Virus record (IMG/VR): IMGVR_UViG_3300034050_000545
Coordinates: 1 to 21,720 of that record
From: a virus
Length of the DNA stretch: 21,720 nucleotides
Strand: one strand, 5' to 3'
Shown: positions 1-7,135 of the stretch, one piece after another
How positions within the stretch are numbered: position 1 is the first letter of the stretch
How the letters are laid out: each line of letters begins with the position of its first letter
Notes under the pieces: model-generated
The model's database searches: none
Told to the model about the DNA's origin: nothing
The model's input: the letters and a program-made list of their open reading frames with translations, nothing else
Made by a program: the position numbers and the translations under genes

Positions 1-23
1 GAAAGTTTGAATGTGGATGGCAT
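1..23 (-). CDS. Start of the next leftward gene (partial)
   Basis: An ATG at 23-21 lies four bases after the stop codon (30-28) of the upstream fibre-like gene. It opens a frame reading MPSTFKL before the window ends. The tight spacing matches the other gene junctions in this block, which is the only support. Nothing can be said about function; its position after the fibre-like genes suggests another tail-tip, fibre or lysis gene. Confidence 0.3.
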
Positions 24-27
24 GAGA

Positions 28-780
28 TTATGAGCCTAGAACCAAGATGTTGACGTTGAGACCGTTGGTTCCGTTAAGGAGAACAGTCAGCGTTTGGGTC
101 GTTGCCGACTTCCTGCCGGTCGGCGTGCTGTAGATAAATGAGCCACCCTCGTAAATCGGCAGCGGAACCGACGTGTTGGTCACAACTCCGCCAAACCCGT
201 TGCTCTGGATCTGCGCGCAGATCAGGCCGGTGATGGTCCAGTCGGCCAGGGTGCCAGTGCCGCCAATCGTGTCCACCGCCACTGCCAGCGTGGTCGAGCT
301 GTAGCTGCTGACAACGCCTTCCATAAAGTTTGCAGCGTTGGCCGCCGATGTAGCGCGCACCCGCTGCCCGACGATGTAGCCAAGCGATGGCAAGACAGTA
401 AAGCTCTTGGATGCAACCTCGATGGCCAGCGAGGTCGTAGAGGTTGCAGTCGGACGGACTGAAGTAGGAGCAACCGCTGGATCTCGCCGGGTCACGGTGA
501 TATAAAGACCGCGCCAGTAGTTGAACGCCAAGGTAGCATTCGTGATTGGATTCGTCAGTGCAACGGCAGATCCGCCATTCAGTACCGAGTTGACCGTTGT
601 GCCGCTGGTGGCCAGCGTATTGGCTCCAGTCCCAGGCACTCCAAACACCTCGAACACACCAGAGATTAAACCTTCTTCACGCACGACCGAATCCGGCACC
701 TGCTGAGTTGCGGAAGGAATGACCGAGTTGCCCGGAAAACTGTTTTGCGCTTTAAGCGTCAACGCGAAGATGTTCGGCAT
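28..780 (-). CDS. Fibre-like tail protein with beta-rich module
   Basis: This is a 250-aa protein with no signal peptide or membrane segment. It is rich in Ser, Thr, Ala, Val and Gly, as in beta-structured virion proteins. Residues about 124-185 (SKSFTVLPSLGYIVGQRVRA through the DTIGGTGTLADW region) resemble a short module that recurs in phage tail fibres and appendages, with the pattern FT...GY.VGQRVR...ANFMEGVV.SY...TL.V.VDTIGG.GT..DW. The residues before it (35-110) resemble no family I can name. It is the fifth gene after the tape measure and follows three glycine-rich paralogues, so a role in the tail tip, fibre or receptor binding is likely. The ATG start at 780 lies 22 bases after the previous stop and has no Shine-Dalgarno sequence. 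The fibre module is a pattern match from memory; the exact role is inferred. Confidence 0.7.
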   Translation of the reverse strand: MPNIFALTLKAQNSFPGNSVIPSATQQVPDSVVREEGLISGVFEVFGVPGTGANTLATSGTTVNSVLNGGSAVALTNPITNATLAFNYWRGLYITVTRRDPAVAPTSVRPTATSTTSLAIEVASKSFTVLPSLGYIVGQRVRATSAANAANFMEGVVSSYSSTTLAVAVDTIGGTGTLADWTITGLICAQIQSNGFGGVVTNTSVPLPIYEGGSFIYSTPTGRKSATTQTLTVLLNGTNGLNVNILVLGS

Positions 781-802
781 GAAAACACGATGGATGTCAA
801 TC

Positions 803-1678
803 TTAGATGAAGGTGACAGTCGGTAGGCTGATGAACACGCTGCCGACTTGATGGTGCGTAATAGTCGATCCGGATCGGGTTAGAAGCCGGAGATTAGCGG
901 TTGTCGCACTAGAAGAGGGCTTGCTGGCCGACACCACGAGCGACGCACTCGATACCGTCCATTTGCGGATATTTGCGGCAGCCTTCGTGTAGTTTAGGAA
1001 TTGCACAAGCAAGCCCTCTTCGCCGCCTTCACCGTACCCGCCCTCTCCCCCATCTGCTGCATTTTTTGGTTCTGAAGGTGGCGAGTTTGTTCCGCCGAGA
1101 CCACCAGCGCCCCCAGTGCCAGGAGAACCGCTTGATCCATTCCCGCCAGCCACGCCATTTGCGCCTTCTCCTCCTGTCGTCTTGCCGCCGCATCCGCCAC
1201 CACCGCCACCGCCGCCACCGCCACCCGTGCCGCCGACGATGGTTAGCGTTTCTTGATCCGCAGTTGAAAGTGCTCCGACCACTTGACTTGTTGATGGCGT
1301 AATTCCGATCTGAAGCCAAATAGAAAAGCCGCTTGCTACAGCCAGCGTTGCGCCAGCTACCGTCGCCACCGATTCAGTCCACCCGCCGCTACTGGGGTTG
1401 TTAGGGGTGTAAGTGCTCCACGAGACGCCAAGCACCTTGCCTCCTTGAATGACGACGTTCTCACCGGACAGAACGCCCGTGAAGTCGATAACGCTGGCCG
1501 TAGCGGTTGCCCGGCCCTGCTTGCTTGAGACGATGATTCCCTCCTCGGTCTCTTGCAGCGTGATTCCGTTGCCAGCGATTGGCATCTGCTCATAAATGGC
1601 TTTGCGAAATAGCGCCAGCGTCTTTCCCTTGAGAAAGTAGTGCAGGTTGCCAAAGAAATTGGGAAAATCAGGAAACAA
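803..1678 (-). CDS. Glycine-rich tail-tip paralogue 3
   Basis: This 291-aa protein is the last of three tandem paralogues. The N-terminus (FPDFPNF, then LKGKTLALFRKAI and ITLQETEEGIIV, to about residue 50) matches the other two. A middle domain of about 100 residues leads to a glycine-rich segment (149-220) that includes eleven consecutive Gly at 152-162. The C-terminus (IRKWTVSSASLVV and GSVFISLPTVTFI) is again shared. Glycine-rich adhesin tips are known in phages, where polyglycine-II packing presents receptor-binding loops; applying that here is inference. The start is a TTG at 1678, overlapping the previous gene by 11 bases. It is preferred because it places FPDFPNF where the paralogues have MLPDIPNF and MLPELPI; the next Met is past the conserved region. 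Confidence 0.72.
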   Translation of the reverse strand: MFPDFPNFFGNLHYFLKGKTLALFRKAIYEQMPIAGNGITLQETEEGIIVSSKQGRATATASVIDFTGVLSGENVVIQGGKVLGVSWSTYTPNNPSSGGWTESVATVAGATLAVASGFSIWLQIGITPSTSQVVGALSTADQETLTIVGGTGGGGGGGGGGGCGGKTTGGEGANGVAGGNGSSGSPGTGGAGGLGGTNSPPSEPKNAADGGEGGYGEGGEEGLLVQFLNYTKAAANIRKWTVSSASLVVSASKPSSSATTANLRLLTRSGSTITHHQVGSVFISLPTVTFI

Positions 1679-2567
1679 GAGAGCTGATAAAGGTAGCTGC
1701 TGGCAGCGTTACGTGGTACGAGCCCGCATGATATTGAGTGATCACGCCGCCCGTTTGTGAGGCAATGCGGACGTAAATGTTTGTGGCTGGCGAGGATGTT
1801 GGCTTGTTTGTGTGAACCTCAAGACTGGCAGACGTGATCTGCCAGCGGCGGAACACCATTGAAAGATTCGTGTAGTGATTAAACGATTTTGTCTGCCCGT
1901 TTCCGCCGTCTGCCCCGTTGCCCCCATCTCCACCTTCTGCTGGTGTTCCTGATTCGGAGATTGATGTAGAATTAACTCCTCCAGGCGTATAATAGCCGGG
2001 AGATCCGGCGGTTTGCCCAGAAGCTGATTCACCAGTATTGCCAGCATAGCCAGCCGTACCATCTCCACCGGCGCCACCACCGCCCGCGTCACCACCCGCA
2101 CCGCCGCCACCGGTCGTTACCGACAAATTTGCCGCGCCTGTAGCCGACAACGCGCCGCTCATGTTTACATCGGTTTGCGAAAGCTGGATGCGCAGCCACA
2201 CGCTTTGTCCGTCCGCCACAGCCAGCGTAGACGGCCCGACAGTAAACTGCTCCGCCAGCCAGTCAGTCGGCAGCGGGTTACTCATGGTTGGCGTTCCCCA
2301 TGTGGTGCCAATGACTCGACCGACCGTAATATCGAGAGAGTTGGTGGCCGGTAGTGACGCCTTGAAGTCGTGATTGATTGCGACCGTTGGCGCCACCTCC
2401 ACCTGCTGGTCGGCATGAAGGAGAATCCCGGCATTTGTTTCCTCTAGCCGGATGTTGGCGCCTTCGATTGGCGTCTGCATCTTGATGCGCCGCACGATCT
2501 TGTCCAGCGTCTTGCCGGTCAAGACGTAAACGTCGCCAAGCTTAAAGTTGGGGATGTCCGGAAGCAT
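1668..2567 (-). CDS. Glycine-rich tail-tip paralogue 2
   Basis: This 299-aa protein is the middle of three paralogues. Conserved elements are the start MLPDIPNF, LTGKTLDKIVRRIKMQTPI, IRLEETNAGILL, a middle domain with QSVWLRIQLS near residue 121, a glycine/serine/alanine-rich segment at about 153-224, and a C-terminal beta-like domain (FRRWQITSASLEVHTNKPTS, then GSYHVTLPAATFI). The glycine-rich segment differs from those of the neighbours in sequence and length, while the flanking domains align, as expected if this part faces the host and evolves fast. The ATG shares one base with the previous stop (TGATG at 2569-2565), implying translational coupling. The tail-tip or adhesin role is inferred from position and composition; no enzymatic motif is seen. 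Confidence 0.72.
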   Translation of the reverse strand: MLPDIPNFKLGDVYVLTGKTLDKIVRRIKMQTPIEGANIRLEETNAGILLHADQQVEVAPTVAINHDFKASLPATNSLDITVGRVIGTTWGTPTMSNPLPTDWLAEQFTVGPSTLAVADGQSVWLRIQLSQTDVNMSGALSATGAANLSVTTGGGGAGGDAGGGGAGGDGTAGYAGNTGESASGQTAGSPGYYTPGGVNSTSISESGTPAEGGDGGNGADGGNGQTKSFNHYTNLSMVFRRWQITSASLEVHTNKPTSSPATNIYVRIASQTGGVITQYHAGSYHVTLPAATFISSLVS

Positions 2568-3445
2568 CAGGCGATGATAAATGTGATGGCCGGTGGTGTG
2601 ATAGAGATACTGCCCGCCACATGCTGCGTGATGCTGGTTCCGCTAATGGTCGCCAGTTGAATCCACGAAAGCGCCTCGCTCGATGCGCCCTTCGCCGTGT
2701 GGATTGAGATGCCGTTAATCGACCACTTCCGAATCTGAGCGGTTGCTTTGGTAGCGCGTGTGAAGGTAACGCTGCCCCCCTCTCCGCCCGCACCGCCAGC
2801 CCCGCCTGCTCCACCGCTGGCGCCGTAGCTGTTGCCGAGTCCGGTCACCCTAGTCGGCGGAGTTGCAAGAATATCCTCCACGATGCCTCCTTGACCACCA
2901 ATTCCGGTGAAGTCTCCGCTGTCTCCGCCGGAGCCGTCTCTTCCTACAATGTCTGGGTACACTCCGCTGTCAGCACCGCCGCCGCCACCTCCACCTCCTC
3001 GTCCGCCCGCAGCACCTGAGATGTTGTAGGTGGTCGTGCCGAGTGGGCCGGTCGTAGTAGTGTCGCTCTCCGACCACAGCACGCTGAGCCAGACTTGTGT
3101 CACCGTGCCGGTCAATGTGCCGCCGATGTAGTTCACCTCTTTTTGCCAGTCGCCCGGCGTCGGATTGTCGCCCAGAATGGCGCCCCAGAGAGGGTACAAC
3201 AGCTTGCCGGGTGCGACGACCACATTCGTGCCATCAAGCGACACAGCAAAGCCTAGAGCGAAAGGAGCGGCCACTCCGCCGGAGCCAAGGCGGTCGATGA
3301 TTTGGCCGTCCTTGGTCTCGGTGATAATGACCGTCTCTGAGCTGAGCAGCCGCTGCATCTTGATGCGATCGACCAGCCGGTTGAGCAGGAAGCCCGACCG
3401 CCCACCGTTGACCTTCGGGTCGATGATTGGGAGTTCTGGCAGCAT
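2567..3445 (-). CDS. Glycine-rich tail-tip paralogue 1
   Basis: This 292-aa protein is the first and most diverged of three tandem paralogues. It shares the MLPxxP start, LLNRLVDRIKMQ, a VIITETKDGQII element, VTQVWLSVLWSES in the middle domain, and the C-terminal IRKWSINGISIHT and GSISITPPAITFI elements. Its glycine-rich part (about 144-225) holds a run of eight Gly after Arg149 and a later (GGA)n-like stretch. In paralogue 1 the N-terminus lacks the GKTL motif and has GGRSGFLLNRLVDRI instead. It starts at an ATG overlapping the previous stop (TGATG at 3447-3443). The three proteins may form different layers of one tip or alternative adhesins; the sequence does not say which. Confidence 0.72.
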   Translation of the reverse strand: MLPELPIIDPKVNGGRSGFLLNRLVDRIKMQRLLSSETVIITETKDGQIIDRLGSGGVAAPFALGFAVSLDGTNVVVAPGKLLYPLWGAILGDNPTPGDWQKEVNYIGGTLTGTVTQVWLSVLWSESDTTTTGPLGTTTYNISGAAGGRGGGGGGGGADSGVYPDIVGRDGSGGDSGDFTGIGGQGGIVEDILATPPTRVTGLGNSYGASGGAGGAGGAGGEGGSVTFTRATKATAQIRKWSINGISIHTAKGASSEALSWIQLATISGTSITQHVAGSISITPPAITFIIA

Positions 3446-4086
3446 CAGCCCGGCATGTACTGATAGATGTAGACCATCGACTGTTTGACGAGGTAGATGG
3501 AAACGCCATCGCCGTTGATCGTCTCAATCTCCAGTCCGTCCTGAATCCATCCGTATGGATAATTGTAGATCGGCGTTGAGGGAAGAGAGGTGAACGGGTT
3601 TGTTGGGAACGGTGGAAGCGGGCCGAGAGCAATAGCGTTTTCTGGCCTTGTTGCAGTGTTTGGGAAAAACTCCGTTACTTGGTGAAACGTGCAGCTTAGG
3701 TTAATGTACTGGCCTTGGATCTCGCCTTCAATAGATGTGCCTGGCACTGTGCCAAACCCCGTCTTGTAGCTCTGGATCTTGCTCGATACCGTGCGCTTCA
3801 CTGCCTGCGCTCCAAGTAGCCCCGCCGCCTGCACGTCGAATGAGTAAATGTTTGATCCTTCCTGCGTGACGGTGACGCCGTTGAAGTACATGTTCGGATA
3901 GAACGCTGGCTGCATCCCGGTCGCGAAGTGCGTCGCTGCATACGTTGCAGGCGTGTCGGTCCGCCCCCAGTACTTCAGAGTCATTGTGTCCCAGCCGCTC
4001 TCGGACACGGACAAGCGCAGGCCGTTCTCGGCTAGAACTGGGTCAGTTGATCCCGGCCAAAATGTTTCAGTGGATGAAATTGGCAT
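3445..4086 (-). CDS. Unrecognised tail protein after tape measure
   Basis: This 213-aa protein starts two bases after the tape-measure stop. I do not recognise a family. It has no membrane segment or signal peptide. Residues 1-150 look like a mixed beta protein (SETFWPGSTDPVLAENGLRL, then GWDTMTLKYWGRTDTPATY). Residues 154-178 are proline- and tyrosine-rich (GPLPPFPTNPF, then STPIYNYPYGW). The C-terminus is beta-like with many Tyr (VSIYLVKQSMVYIYQYMPG). The gene sits where distal-tail or tip proteins are encoded in lambda-like phages, so a distal tail or tip scaffold role is likely, but this rests on position only. The stop overlaps the next start as TGATG, so it is probably co-translated with the glycine-rich genes. 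Confidence 0.7.
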   Translation of the reverse strand: MPISSTETFWPGSTDPVLAENGLRLSVSESGWDTMTLKYWGRTDTPATYAATHFATGMQPAFYPNMYFNGVTVTQEGSNIYSFDVQAAGLLGAQAVKRTVSSKIQSYKTGFGTVPGTSIEGEIQGQYINLSCTFHQVTEFFPNTATRPENAIALGPLPPFPTNPFTSLPSTPIYNYPYGWIQDGLEIETINGDGVSIYLVKQSMVYIYQYMPG

Positions 4087-4088
4087 GG

Positions 4089-5615
4089 TTAAGCGGTCGC
4101 GAGACGGGTTAAGACGTTAAAAATACCTTCAAGAGTGGCGTTAGCTTTTTTCTGATCCTCATTGCCAACCTTCTCTTTTGCCATTTCCCGCCGCAATCTT
4201 TCCTTGTTCATAAACGGATCAATGTTGCCTTCTTTCTGCATTCGCTTCCACTCGTCGTTCACTTCTTTTTCAAACATCCTCCTACCCACAAGCCTTTCCG
4301 CTCGTTTGCGGTCGTTCTCTTCACGCATCTGCGCTCTGCGCTCTCTTGGCCCAAGCATTTGCTGATTTACGTCCTTCTCAAACTGTGCTTTTTTCTTTTC
4401 TAGAATGGATTTTTCTAATCCGTCTTTTTGCTTCAAAAGACCTAATGCCCTGCCGACAGCGGTCGCATCGGCTTCAGTCAAGGCTGTTCCGTCCTCTCTT
4501 GCTTTGTTCAGTTTCAAAATAAGATCGTTCATATGGTAAATGGATGCGATCTCCTTGTTTACCATGTCGAGCTTAGTCTGATCGTCCTCGACGTTTTGAG
4601 TGCTGAGCGACATCACTTTCATCCGTTCGTTTAACGTCTTAATGTATTCAGCCTCTCGCTTTATCTTGTCGGCGGTCGATTTCTTTTCATCAGCTTCTTT
4701 TTTCTCGGCGTCGGTTTTTGCTTGTGATTGCGCAGCCGTCAATTTCTCCTGCATTTTTATCGAAAACGATAAAGCGTCCCGATAGGAGTTTAATTGATCC
4801 TCGTTTATTAAAAACGTCTCATAGACAGAAATCAAAGCCTTCCGAAAATCATTGGCTTTGGTAATCCCTTCGTTTACGCCGCTTAGGAAGGAAGAGAGAA
4901 ATCCATTCTCGTCAGCCATTATTGACGCCATCGTCATCTTTATCTTTTTTAGCTCTTCGTCTAATCCGGCGGCCACCGGCTGAGCATTAGCCATCCCGTT
5001 CAGGATTTTGTCTGTAAATTCCTTCGCAGAAAGGTCCATCTTTTGCAGCTCTTCGGTATTGCTTGTCCCGAACGCCTGTTTCATCAGATTGCGAACGGTT
5101 GGCAGCCGCTCCGCAATCTGATTGATTTCCTGAGCAAAGACTTTGCCTTTTGAACTAATCTGAGAAAACGCCAAAATAATACCCTTCATTTGTTCGCCAC
5201 CACCGCCAAACGCTGCGACATTTTTCCCCAGCGTTTGAATGTGCCCGGTGGCTTCTTCCGCTGTGTAGCCCATCGTTTGCAGTCGGATCTGCGCATCAAC
5301 TGTAGAGGCAAGATCCATGCCTGGCTGCAAAGCGACCTTTTGCAGCTCTTTGAATTTCTTGCCTGCTGATTCAATCCCGCCCGTGACTAGCGATAGCTGT
5401 CTTTTGTATTTTTCAAAACTTACAGTGCTCTCTATAATTTTGTCACCTAAAATGCCAACAGACGCGCCCACCGCACCAAACGCCGCCACATTGCGCAGCG
5501 TGTTGAATTGATTCGACATCCGCGACACAGCGGAGTTTGACGCAATGATTGCGCGATTGAGTCCGCCTTGAAAGTCGGCAGAGTTCAGCCTAAGTATTGC
5601 ATCAAGAGAGACCAT
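4089..5615 (-). CDS. Tape measure protein
   Basis: The tape measure sets tail length, acts as scaffold for tube assembly, and may help DNA entry. Residues 1-270 match the conserved phage tape-measure domain: an N-terminal helical stretch (AILRLNSADFQGGLNRAI), a hydrophobic segment at about 44-63 (VAAFGAVGASVGILGDKIIE), then the typical block with SFEKYKRQLSLVTGG, LQTMGYTAEEA, AFSQISSKGKVFAQEINQIA and ERLPTVRNLMKQAFG. Residues about 275-470 are long charged helices (coiled coil, many Lys, Glu and Ala). At 508 aa it is much shorter than lambda gpH (853 aa). With the usual 0.15 nm per residue this predicts a tail near 75-80 nm. The ATG lies nine bases after the chaperone T-frame stop, the canonical position for a tape measure. 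Confidence 0.95.
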   Translation of the reverse strand: MVSLDAILRLNSADFQGGLNRAIIASNSAVSRMSNQFNTLRNVAAFGAVGASVGILGDKIIESTVSFEKYKRQLSLVTGGIESAGKKFKELQKVALQPGMDLASTVDAQIRLQTMGYTAEEATGHIQTLGKNVAAFGGGGEQMKGIILAFSQISSKGKVFAQEINQIAERLPTVRNLMKQAFGTSNTEELQKMDLSAKEFTDKILNGMANAQPVAAGLDEELKKIKMTMASIMADENGFLSSFLSGVNEGITKANDFRKALISVYETFLINEDQLNSYRDALSFSIKMQEKLTAAQSQAKTDAEKKEADEKKSTADKIKREAEYIKTLNERMKVMSLSTQNVEDDQTKLDMVNKEIASIYHMNDLILKLNKAREDGTALTEADATAVGRALGLLKQKDGLEKSILEKKKAQFEKDVNQQMLGPRERRAQMREENDRKRAERLVGRRMFEKEVNDEWKRMQKEGNIDPFMNKERLRREMAKEKVGNEDQKKANATLEGIFNVLTRLATA

Positions 5616-5624
5616 TGCTGATTG

Positions 5625-5864
5625 TCAAATGTCAAGCCTACGCCAAGGCTTGTCTTTTAGCATTTTACGAACGTCAGCCATTGCAAGGCTTTCTCTCCCG
5701 TCGCTTGGCCATTGAGTCTCATTGCCCTGCATCAGGTAAGAGACGTGCATGTAGGCCAATCCTCGTGACAAAGGAAGATCCCACAGGATGGAATCTTCAT
5801 CTAGCCCGGTCATTTGATGCACCAACGCGACGTAATAGGCTGACCAGACCGGATACGCTAAGGC
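5625..5864 (-). CDS. Tail assembly chaperone, T-like extension (-1 frame)
   Basis: This is the downstream part of a lambda G-T-like chaperone pair, read after a -1 shift at the A AAA AAG heptamer. After the shift the frame continues with ALAYPVWSAYYVA and then 66 more residues (LVHQMTGLDEDSILWDLPLS and onward) to a TGA at 5627-5625. The fusion would be about 228 aa: 149 from the upstream frame plus 79. The only near-start in the downstream frame is a TTG at 5825 with no ribosome site, so independent translation is unlikely. In lambda the G-T fusion binds the tape measure through its T part and recruits tube subunits, and the pair lies directly before the tape-measure gene, as here. The frameshift is inferred from sequence layout; no family assignment by search was possible. 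Confidence 0.8.
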   Translation of the reverse strand, partial: ALAYPVWSAYYVALVHQMTGLDEDSILWDLPLSRGLAYMHVSYLMQGNETQWPSDGRESLAMADVRKMLKDKPWRRLDI

Positions 5865-6310
5865 TTTTTTACCTCAACCCCTTCCGCCGGCAGAACCTCG
5901 GACTGATTCGCAGATGAATCGTTCAGGATTCTAATGCCAAGCGAAATAGCTTCAGACTCCAGCCTGATCGGCACTTTTTCATCGCACCAGTCCTCAAAAG
6001 CGTCTAGCACGGCCTGCATTCCTTGTGACCTCACCTGCTTTAGATCCGCCTTGGGTGTCGAGCAGACAAAGATGATGGCTTTTGCTAAAGGTGTGAACAA
6101 AACCACATCATCAAAGCACTGGCTCAACAAAGGGAATCCGGCCTTGTGGCACAAGGATGACCACAGATCTTTTCTGGCTGAAGTCAGCCCTTCAAACTGT
6201 TTCCCGTCCCATGAATAGCCGCTGTTGAATGCGGCTTCTCTCTTTTTCTCAGCGGCTTCCTCCGTAGGAAGGTCAAGGATTGAAATGTTTCTTTCGGCAA
6301 GTGGCGTCAT
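5858..6310 (-). CDS. Tail assembly chaperone, G-like (unshifted product)
   Basis: This 150-aa soluble, helical and acidic protein lies between the tail-tube region and the tape measure, the position of lambda gpG. The sequence has no membrane segment; FEGLTSARKDLWSSLCHKAG and LKQVRSQGMQAVLDAFEDWC are helix-rich. It ends GVEVKKP followed by TAG, and the GTA AAA AAG codons just before the stop carry the canonical slippery heptamer. Ribosomes that do not slip make this short form, which in lambda is the abundant product that coats the tape measure. The ATG at 6310 overlaps the upstream gene by four bases (ATGA). Family membership is inferred from position, size and frameshift architecture, not from residue similarity. 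Confidence 0.85.
   Translation of the reverse strand: MTPLAERNISILDLPTEEAAEKKREAAFNSGYSWDGKQFEGLTSARKDLWSSLCHKAGFPLLSQCFDDVVLFTPLAKAIIFVCSTPKADLKQVRSQGMQAVLDAFEDWCDEKVPIRLESEAISLGIRILNDSSANQSEVLPAEGVEVKKP
5864..5870 (-). promoter_or_regulatory. Programmed -1 frameshift site A AAA AAG
   Basis: Reading the minus strand in the G frame, the codons are GAG GTA AAA AAG CCT TAG. This holds the heptamer A AAA AAG in the correct X XXY YYZ phase, the same as the dnaX slip site. The zero-frame stop follows two codons after the AAG-containing pair. The -1 frame is open for 79 codons. A purine-rich Shine-Dalgarno-like stretch (GGAAGGGG) ends seven bases upstream, which may stimulate slippage as in dnaX. 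I found no convincing downstream hairpin by eye. Confidence 0.85.
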
Positions 6311-6708
6311 GGTCGGCCAGTATGCAGGAAACGCTCTGCCATTGCAAGCCCGTCGCCGGTGATATTTTCCCGCACGTAGGCCGTCCGCTTGCTTCCCTTG
6401 ATGCTAATCAAGATCATGCGTTCCGCTGCCTGCACCGCACGGGCCACGGCGTGCCGGTTCTTGACGGCGGTAATCGCATAGAGCAATGGGTGCTCTGGGT
6501 CGAGCTTTTCAAGGTCTCCGCTCTTTAGCAACTTCATCAGCTCCCCTGTCCGGTAGGCCGGATTTGTGGCGCTTTCTGTCGCCAGAAAGACGGTGACGTA
6601 CTCCTTGCCTGTGTCCGCCCGGACTTGAACGTCCGGCTTCATTGGCACGCCGATTGTGCCAAAGGCTGCTGCCAAGTCTAGGTCGTTACAAGGAATCCAA
6701 GTGTGCAT
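6307..6708 (-). CDS. Unrecognised protein between tail tube and chaperone
   Basis: This 133-aa soluble protein belongs to no family I recognise. Visible features are an N-terminal half with VQVRADTGKEYVTVFLATES, a charged helix (TGELMKLLKSGDLEKLDPEH) and a basic C-terminal half (AVKNRHAVARAVQAAERMIL). In lambda the major tail gene V is followed directly by G, so this is an extra gene in that order. It sits three bases after the tail-tube-like stop and overlaps the chaperone start by four bases (ATGA), so it is co-translated with tail genes. A tail-morphogenesis role is inferred from that position. It is probably not a membrane protein. Confidence 0.65.
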   Translation of the reverse strand: MHTWIPCNDLDLAAAFGTIGVPMKPDVQVRADTGKEYVTVFLATESATNPAYRTGELMKLLKSGDLEKLDPEHPLLYAITAVKNRHAVARAVQAAERMILISIKGSKRTAYVRENITGDGLAMAERFLHTGRP

Positions 6709-6711
6709 CCA

Positions 6712-7113
6712 TTAAACAAATGGATATTGCTTCACTGTAAAGGTCGTCTTTGCAATTTCTTCGTTCGTCTCTGAGCGCGTCGGGTCAAGATAAACCATAA
6801 CGCCGTCGGTAGGCACAAAACCAAAAGTGTCGGCTGTAAAGTTGGCCAAGGTCATGACTTGTTCGCCAGGGTGACCATTGGAAAGCGATCCGGTTCGGTT
6901 GCTGATATAGCCGTCAAAAGCAAACGAAATGGTCGGATTGCGGTACTCAAGCGCAAAAGTCACGCCGCGCGCGTCCATGTAGGCTTTTTCATCCCGTGTG
7001 GCTGTGGTGGTCAGTGACTGCACCAGAATCTCTGGCGTAGTTGGATTTGATTCATTCAACAGAGTAGTTGAAGGAATGTTCCCATAGCGGATGATTGCAT
7101 CGACGGCGGCCAT
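6712..7113 (-). CDS. Probable major tail tube protein
   Basis: This 133-aa protein sits between the tail-terminator-like gene and the chaperone, the position of the tube protein (lambda V). The composition is beta-rich (ILVQSLTTTATRDEKAYMD, then VTFALEYRNPTISFAFDGYI and FTADTFGFVPTDGVMVYLDP), as expected for the single-domain tube fold built of two beta sheets. It is short for the family, where about 150-250 aa is common, so extra immunoglobulin-like C-terminal domains are absent. The start ATG lies 22 bases after the previous stop and has no Shine-Dalgarno sequence. Assignment rests on gene order and composition; the residue level is not diagnostic. Confidence 0.6.
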   Translation of the reverse strand: MAAVDAIIRYGNIPSTTLLNESNPTTPEILVQSLTTTATRDEKAYMDARGVTFALEYRNPTISFAFDGYISNRTGSLSNGHPGEQVMTLANFTADTFGFVPTDGVMVYLDPTRSETNEEIAKTTFTVKQYPFV

Positions 7114-7135
7114 ATTATTGAGGTGTGTGTCAATC

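Noticed and set aside
973-1302. Arg/His/Pro-rich plus-strand frame
   Set aside because: It is antisense to the glycine-rich gene and its composition is a by-product of the glycine codons.
5625-5825. Independent 66-aa gene from TTG 5825
   Set aside because: The frame extends in phase upstream to the slip heptamer and no ribosome site precedes the TTG, so it is better read as the T-like extension.
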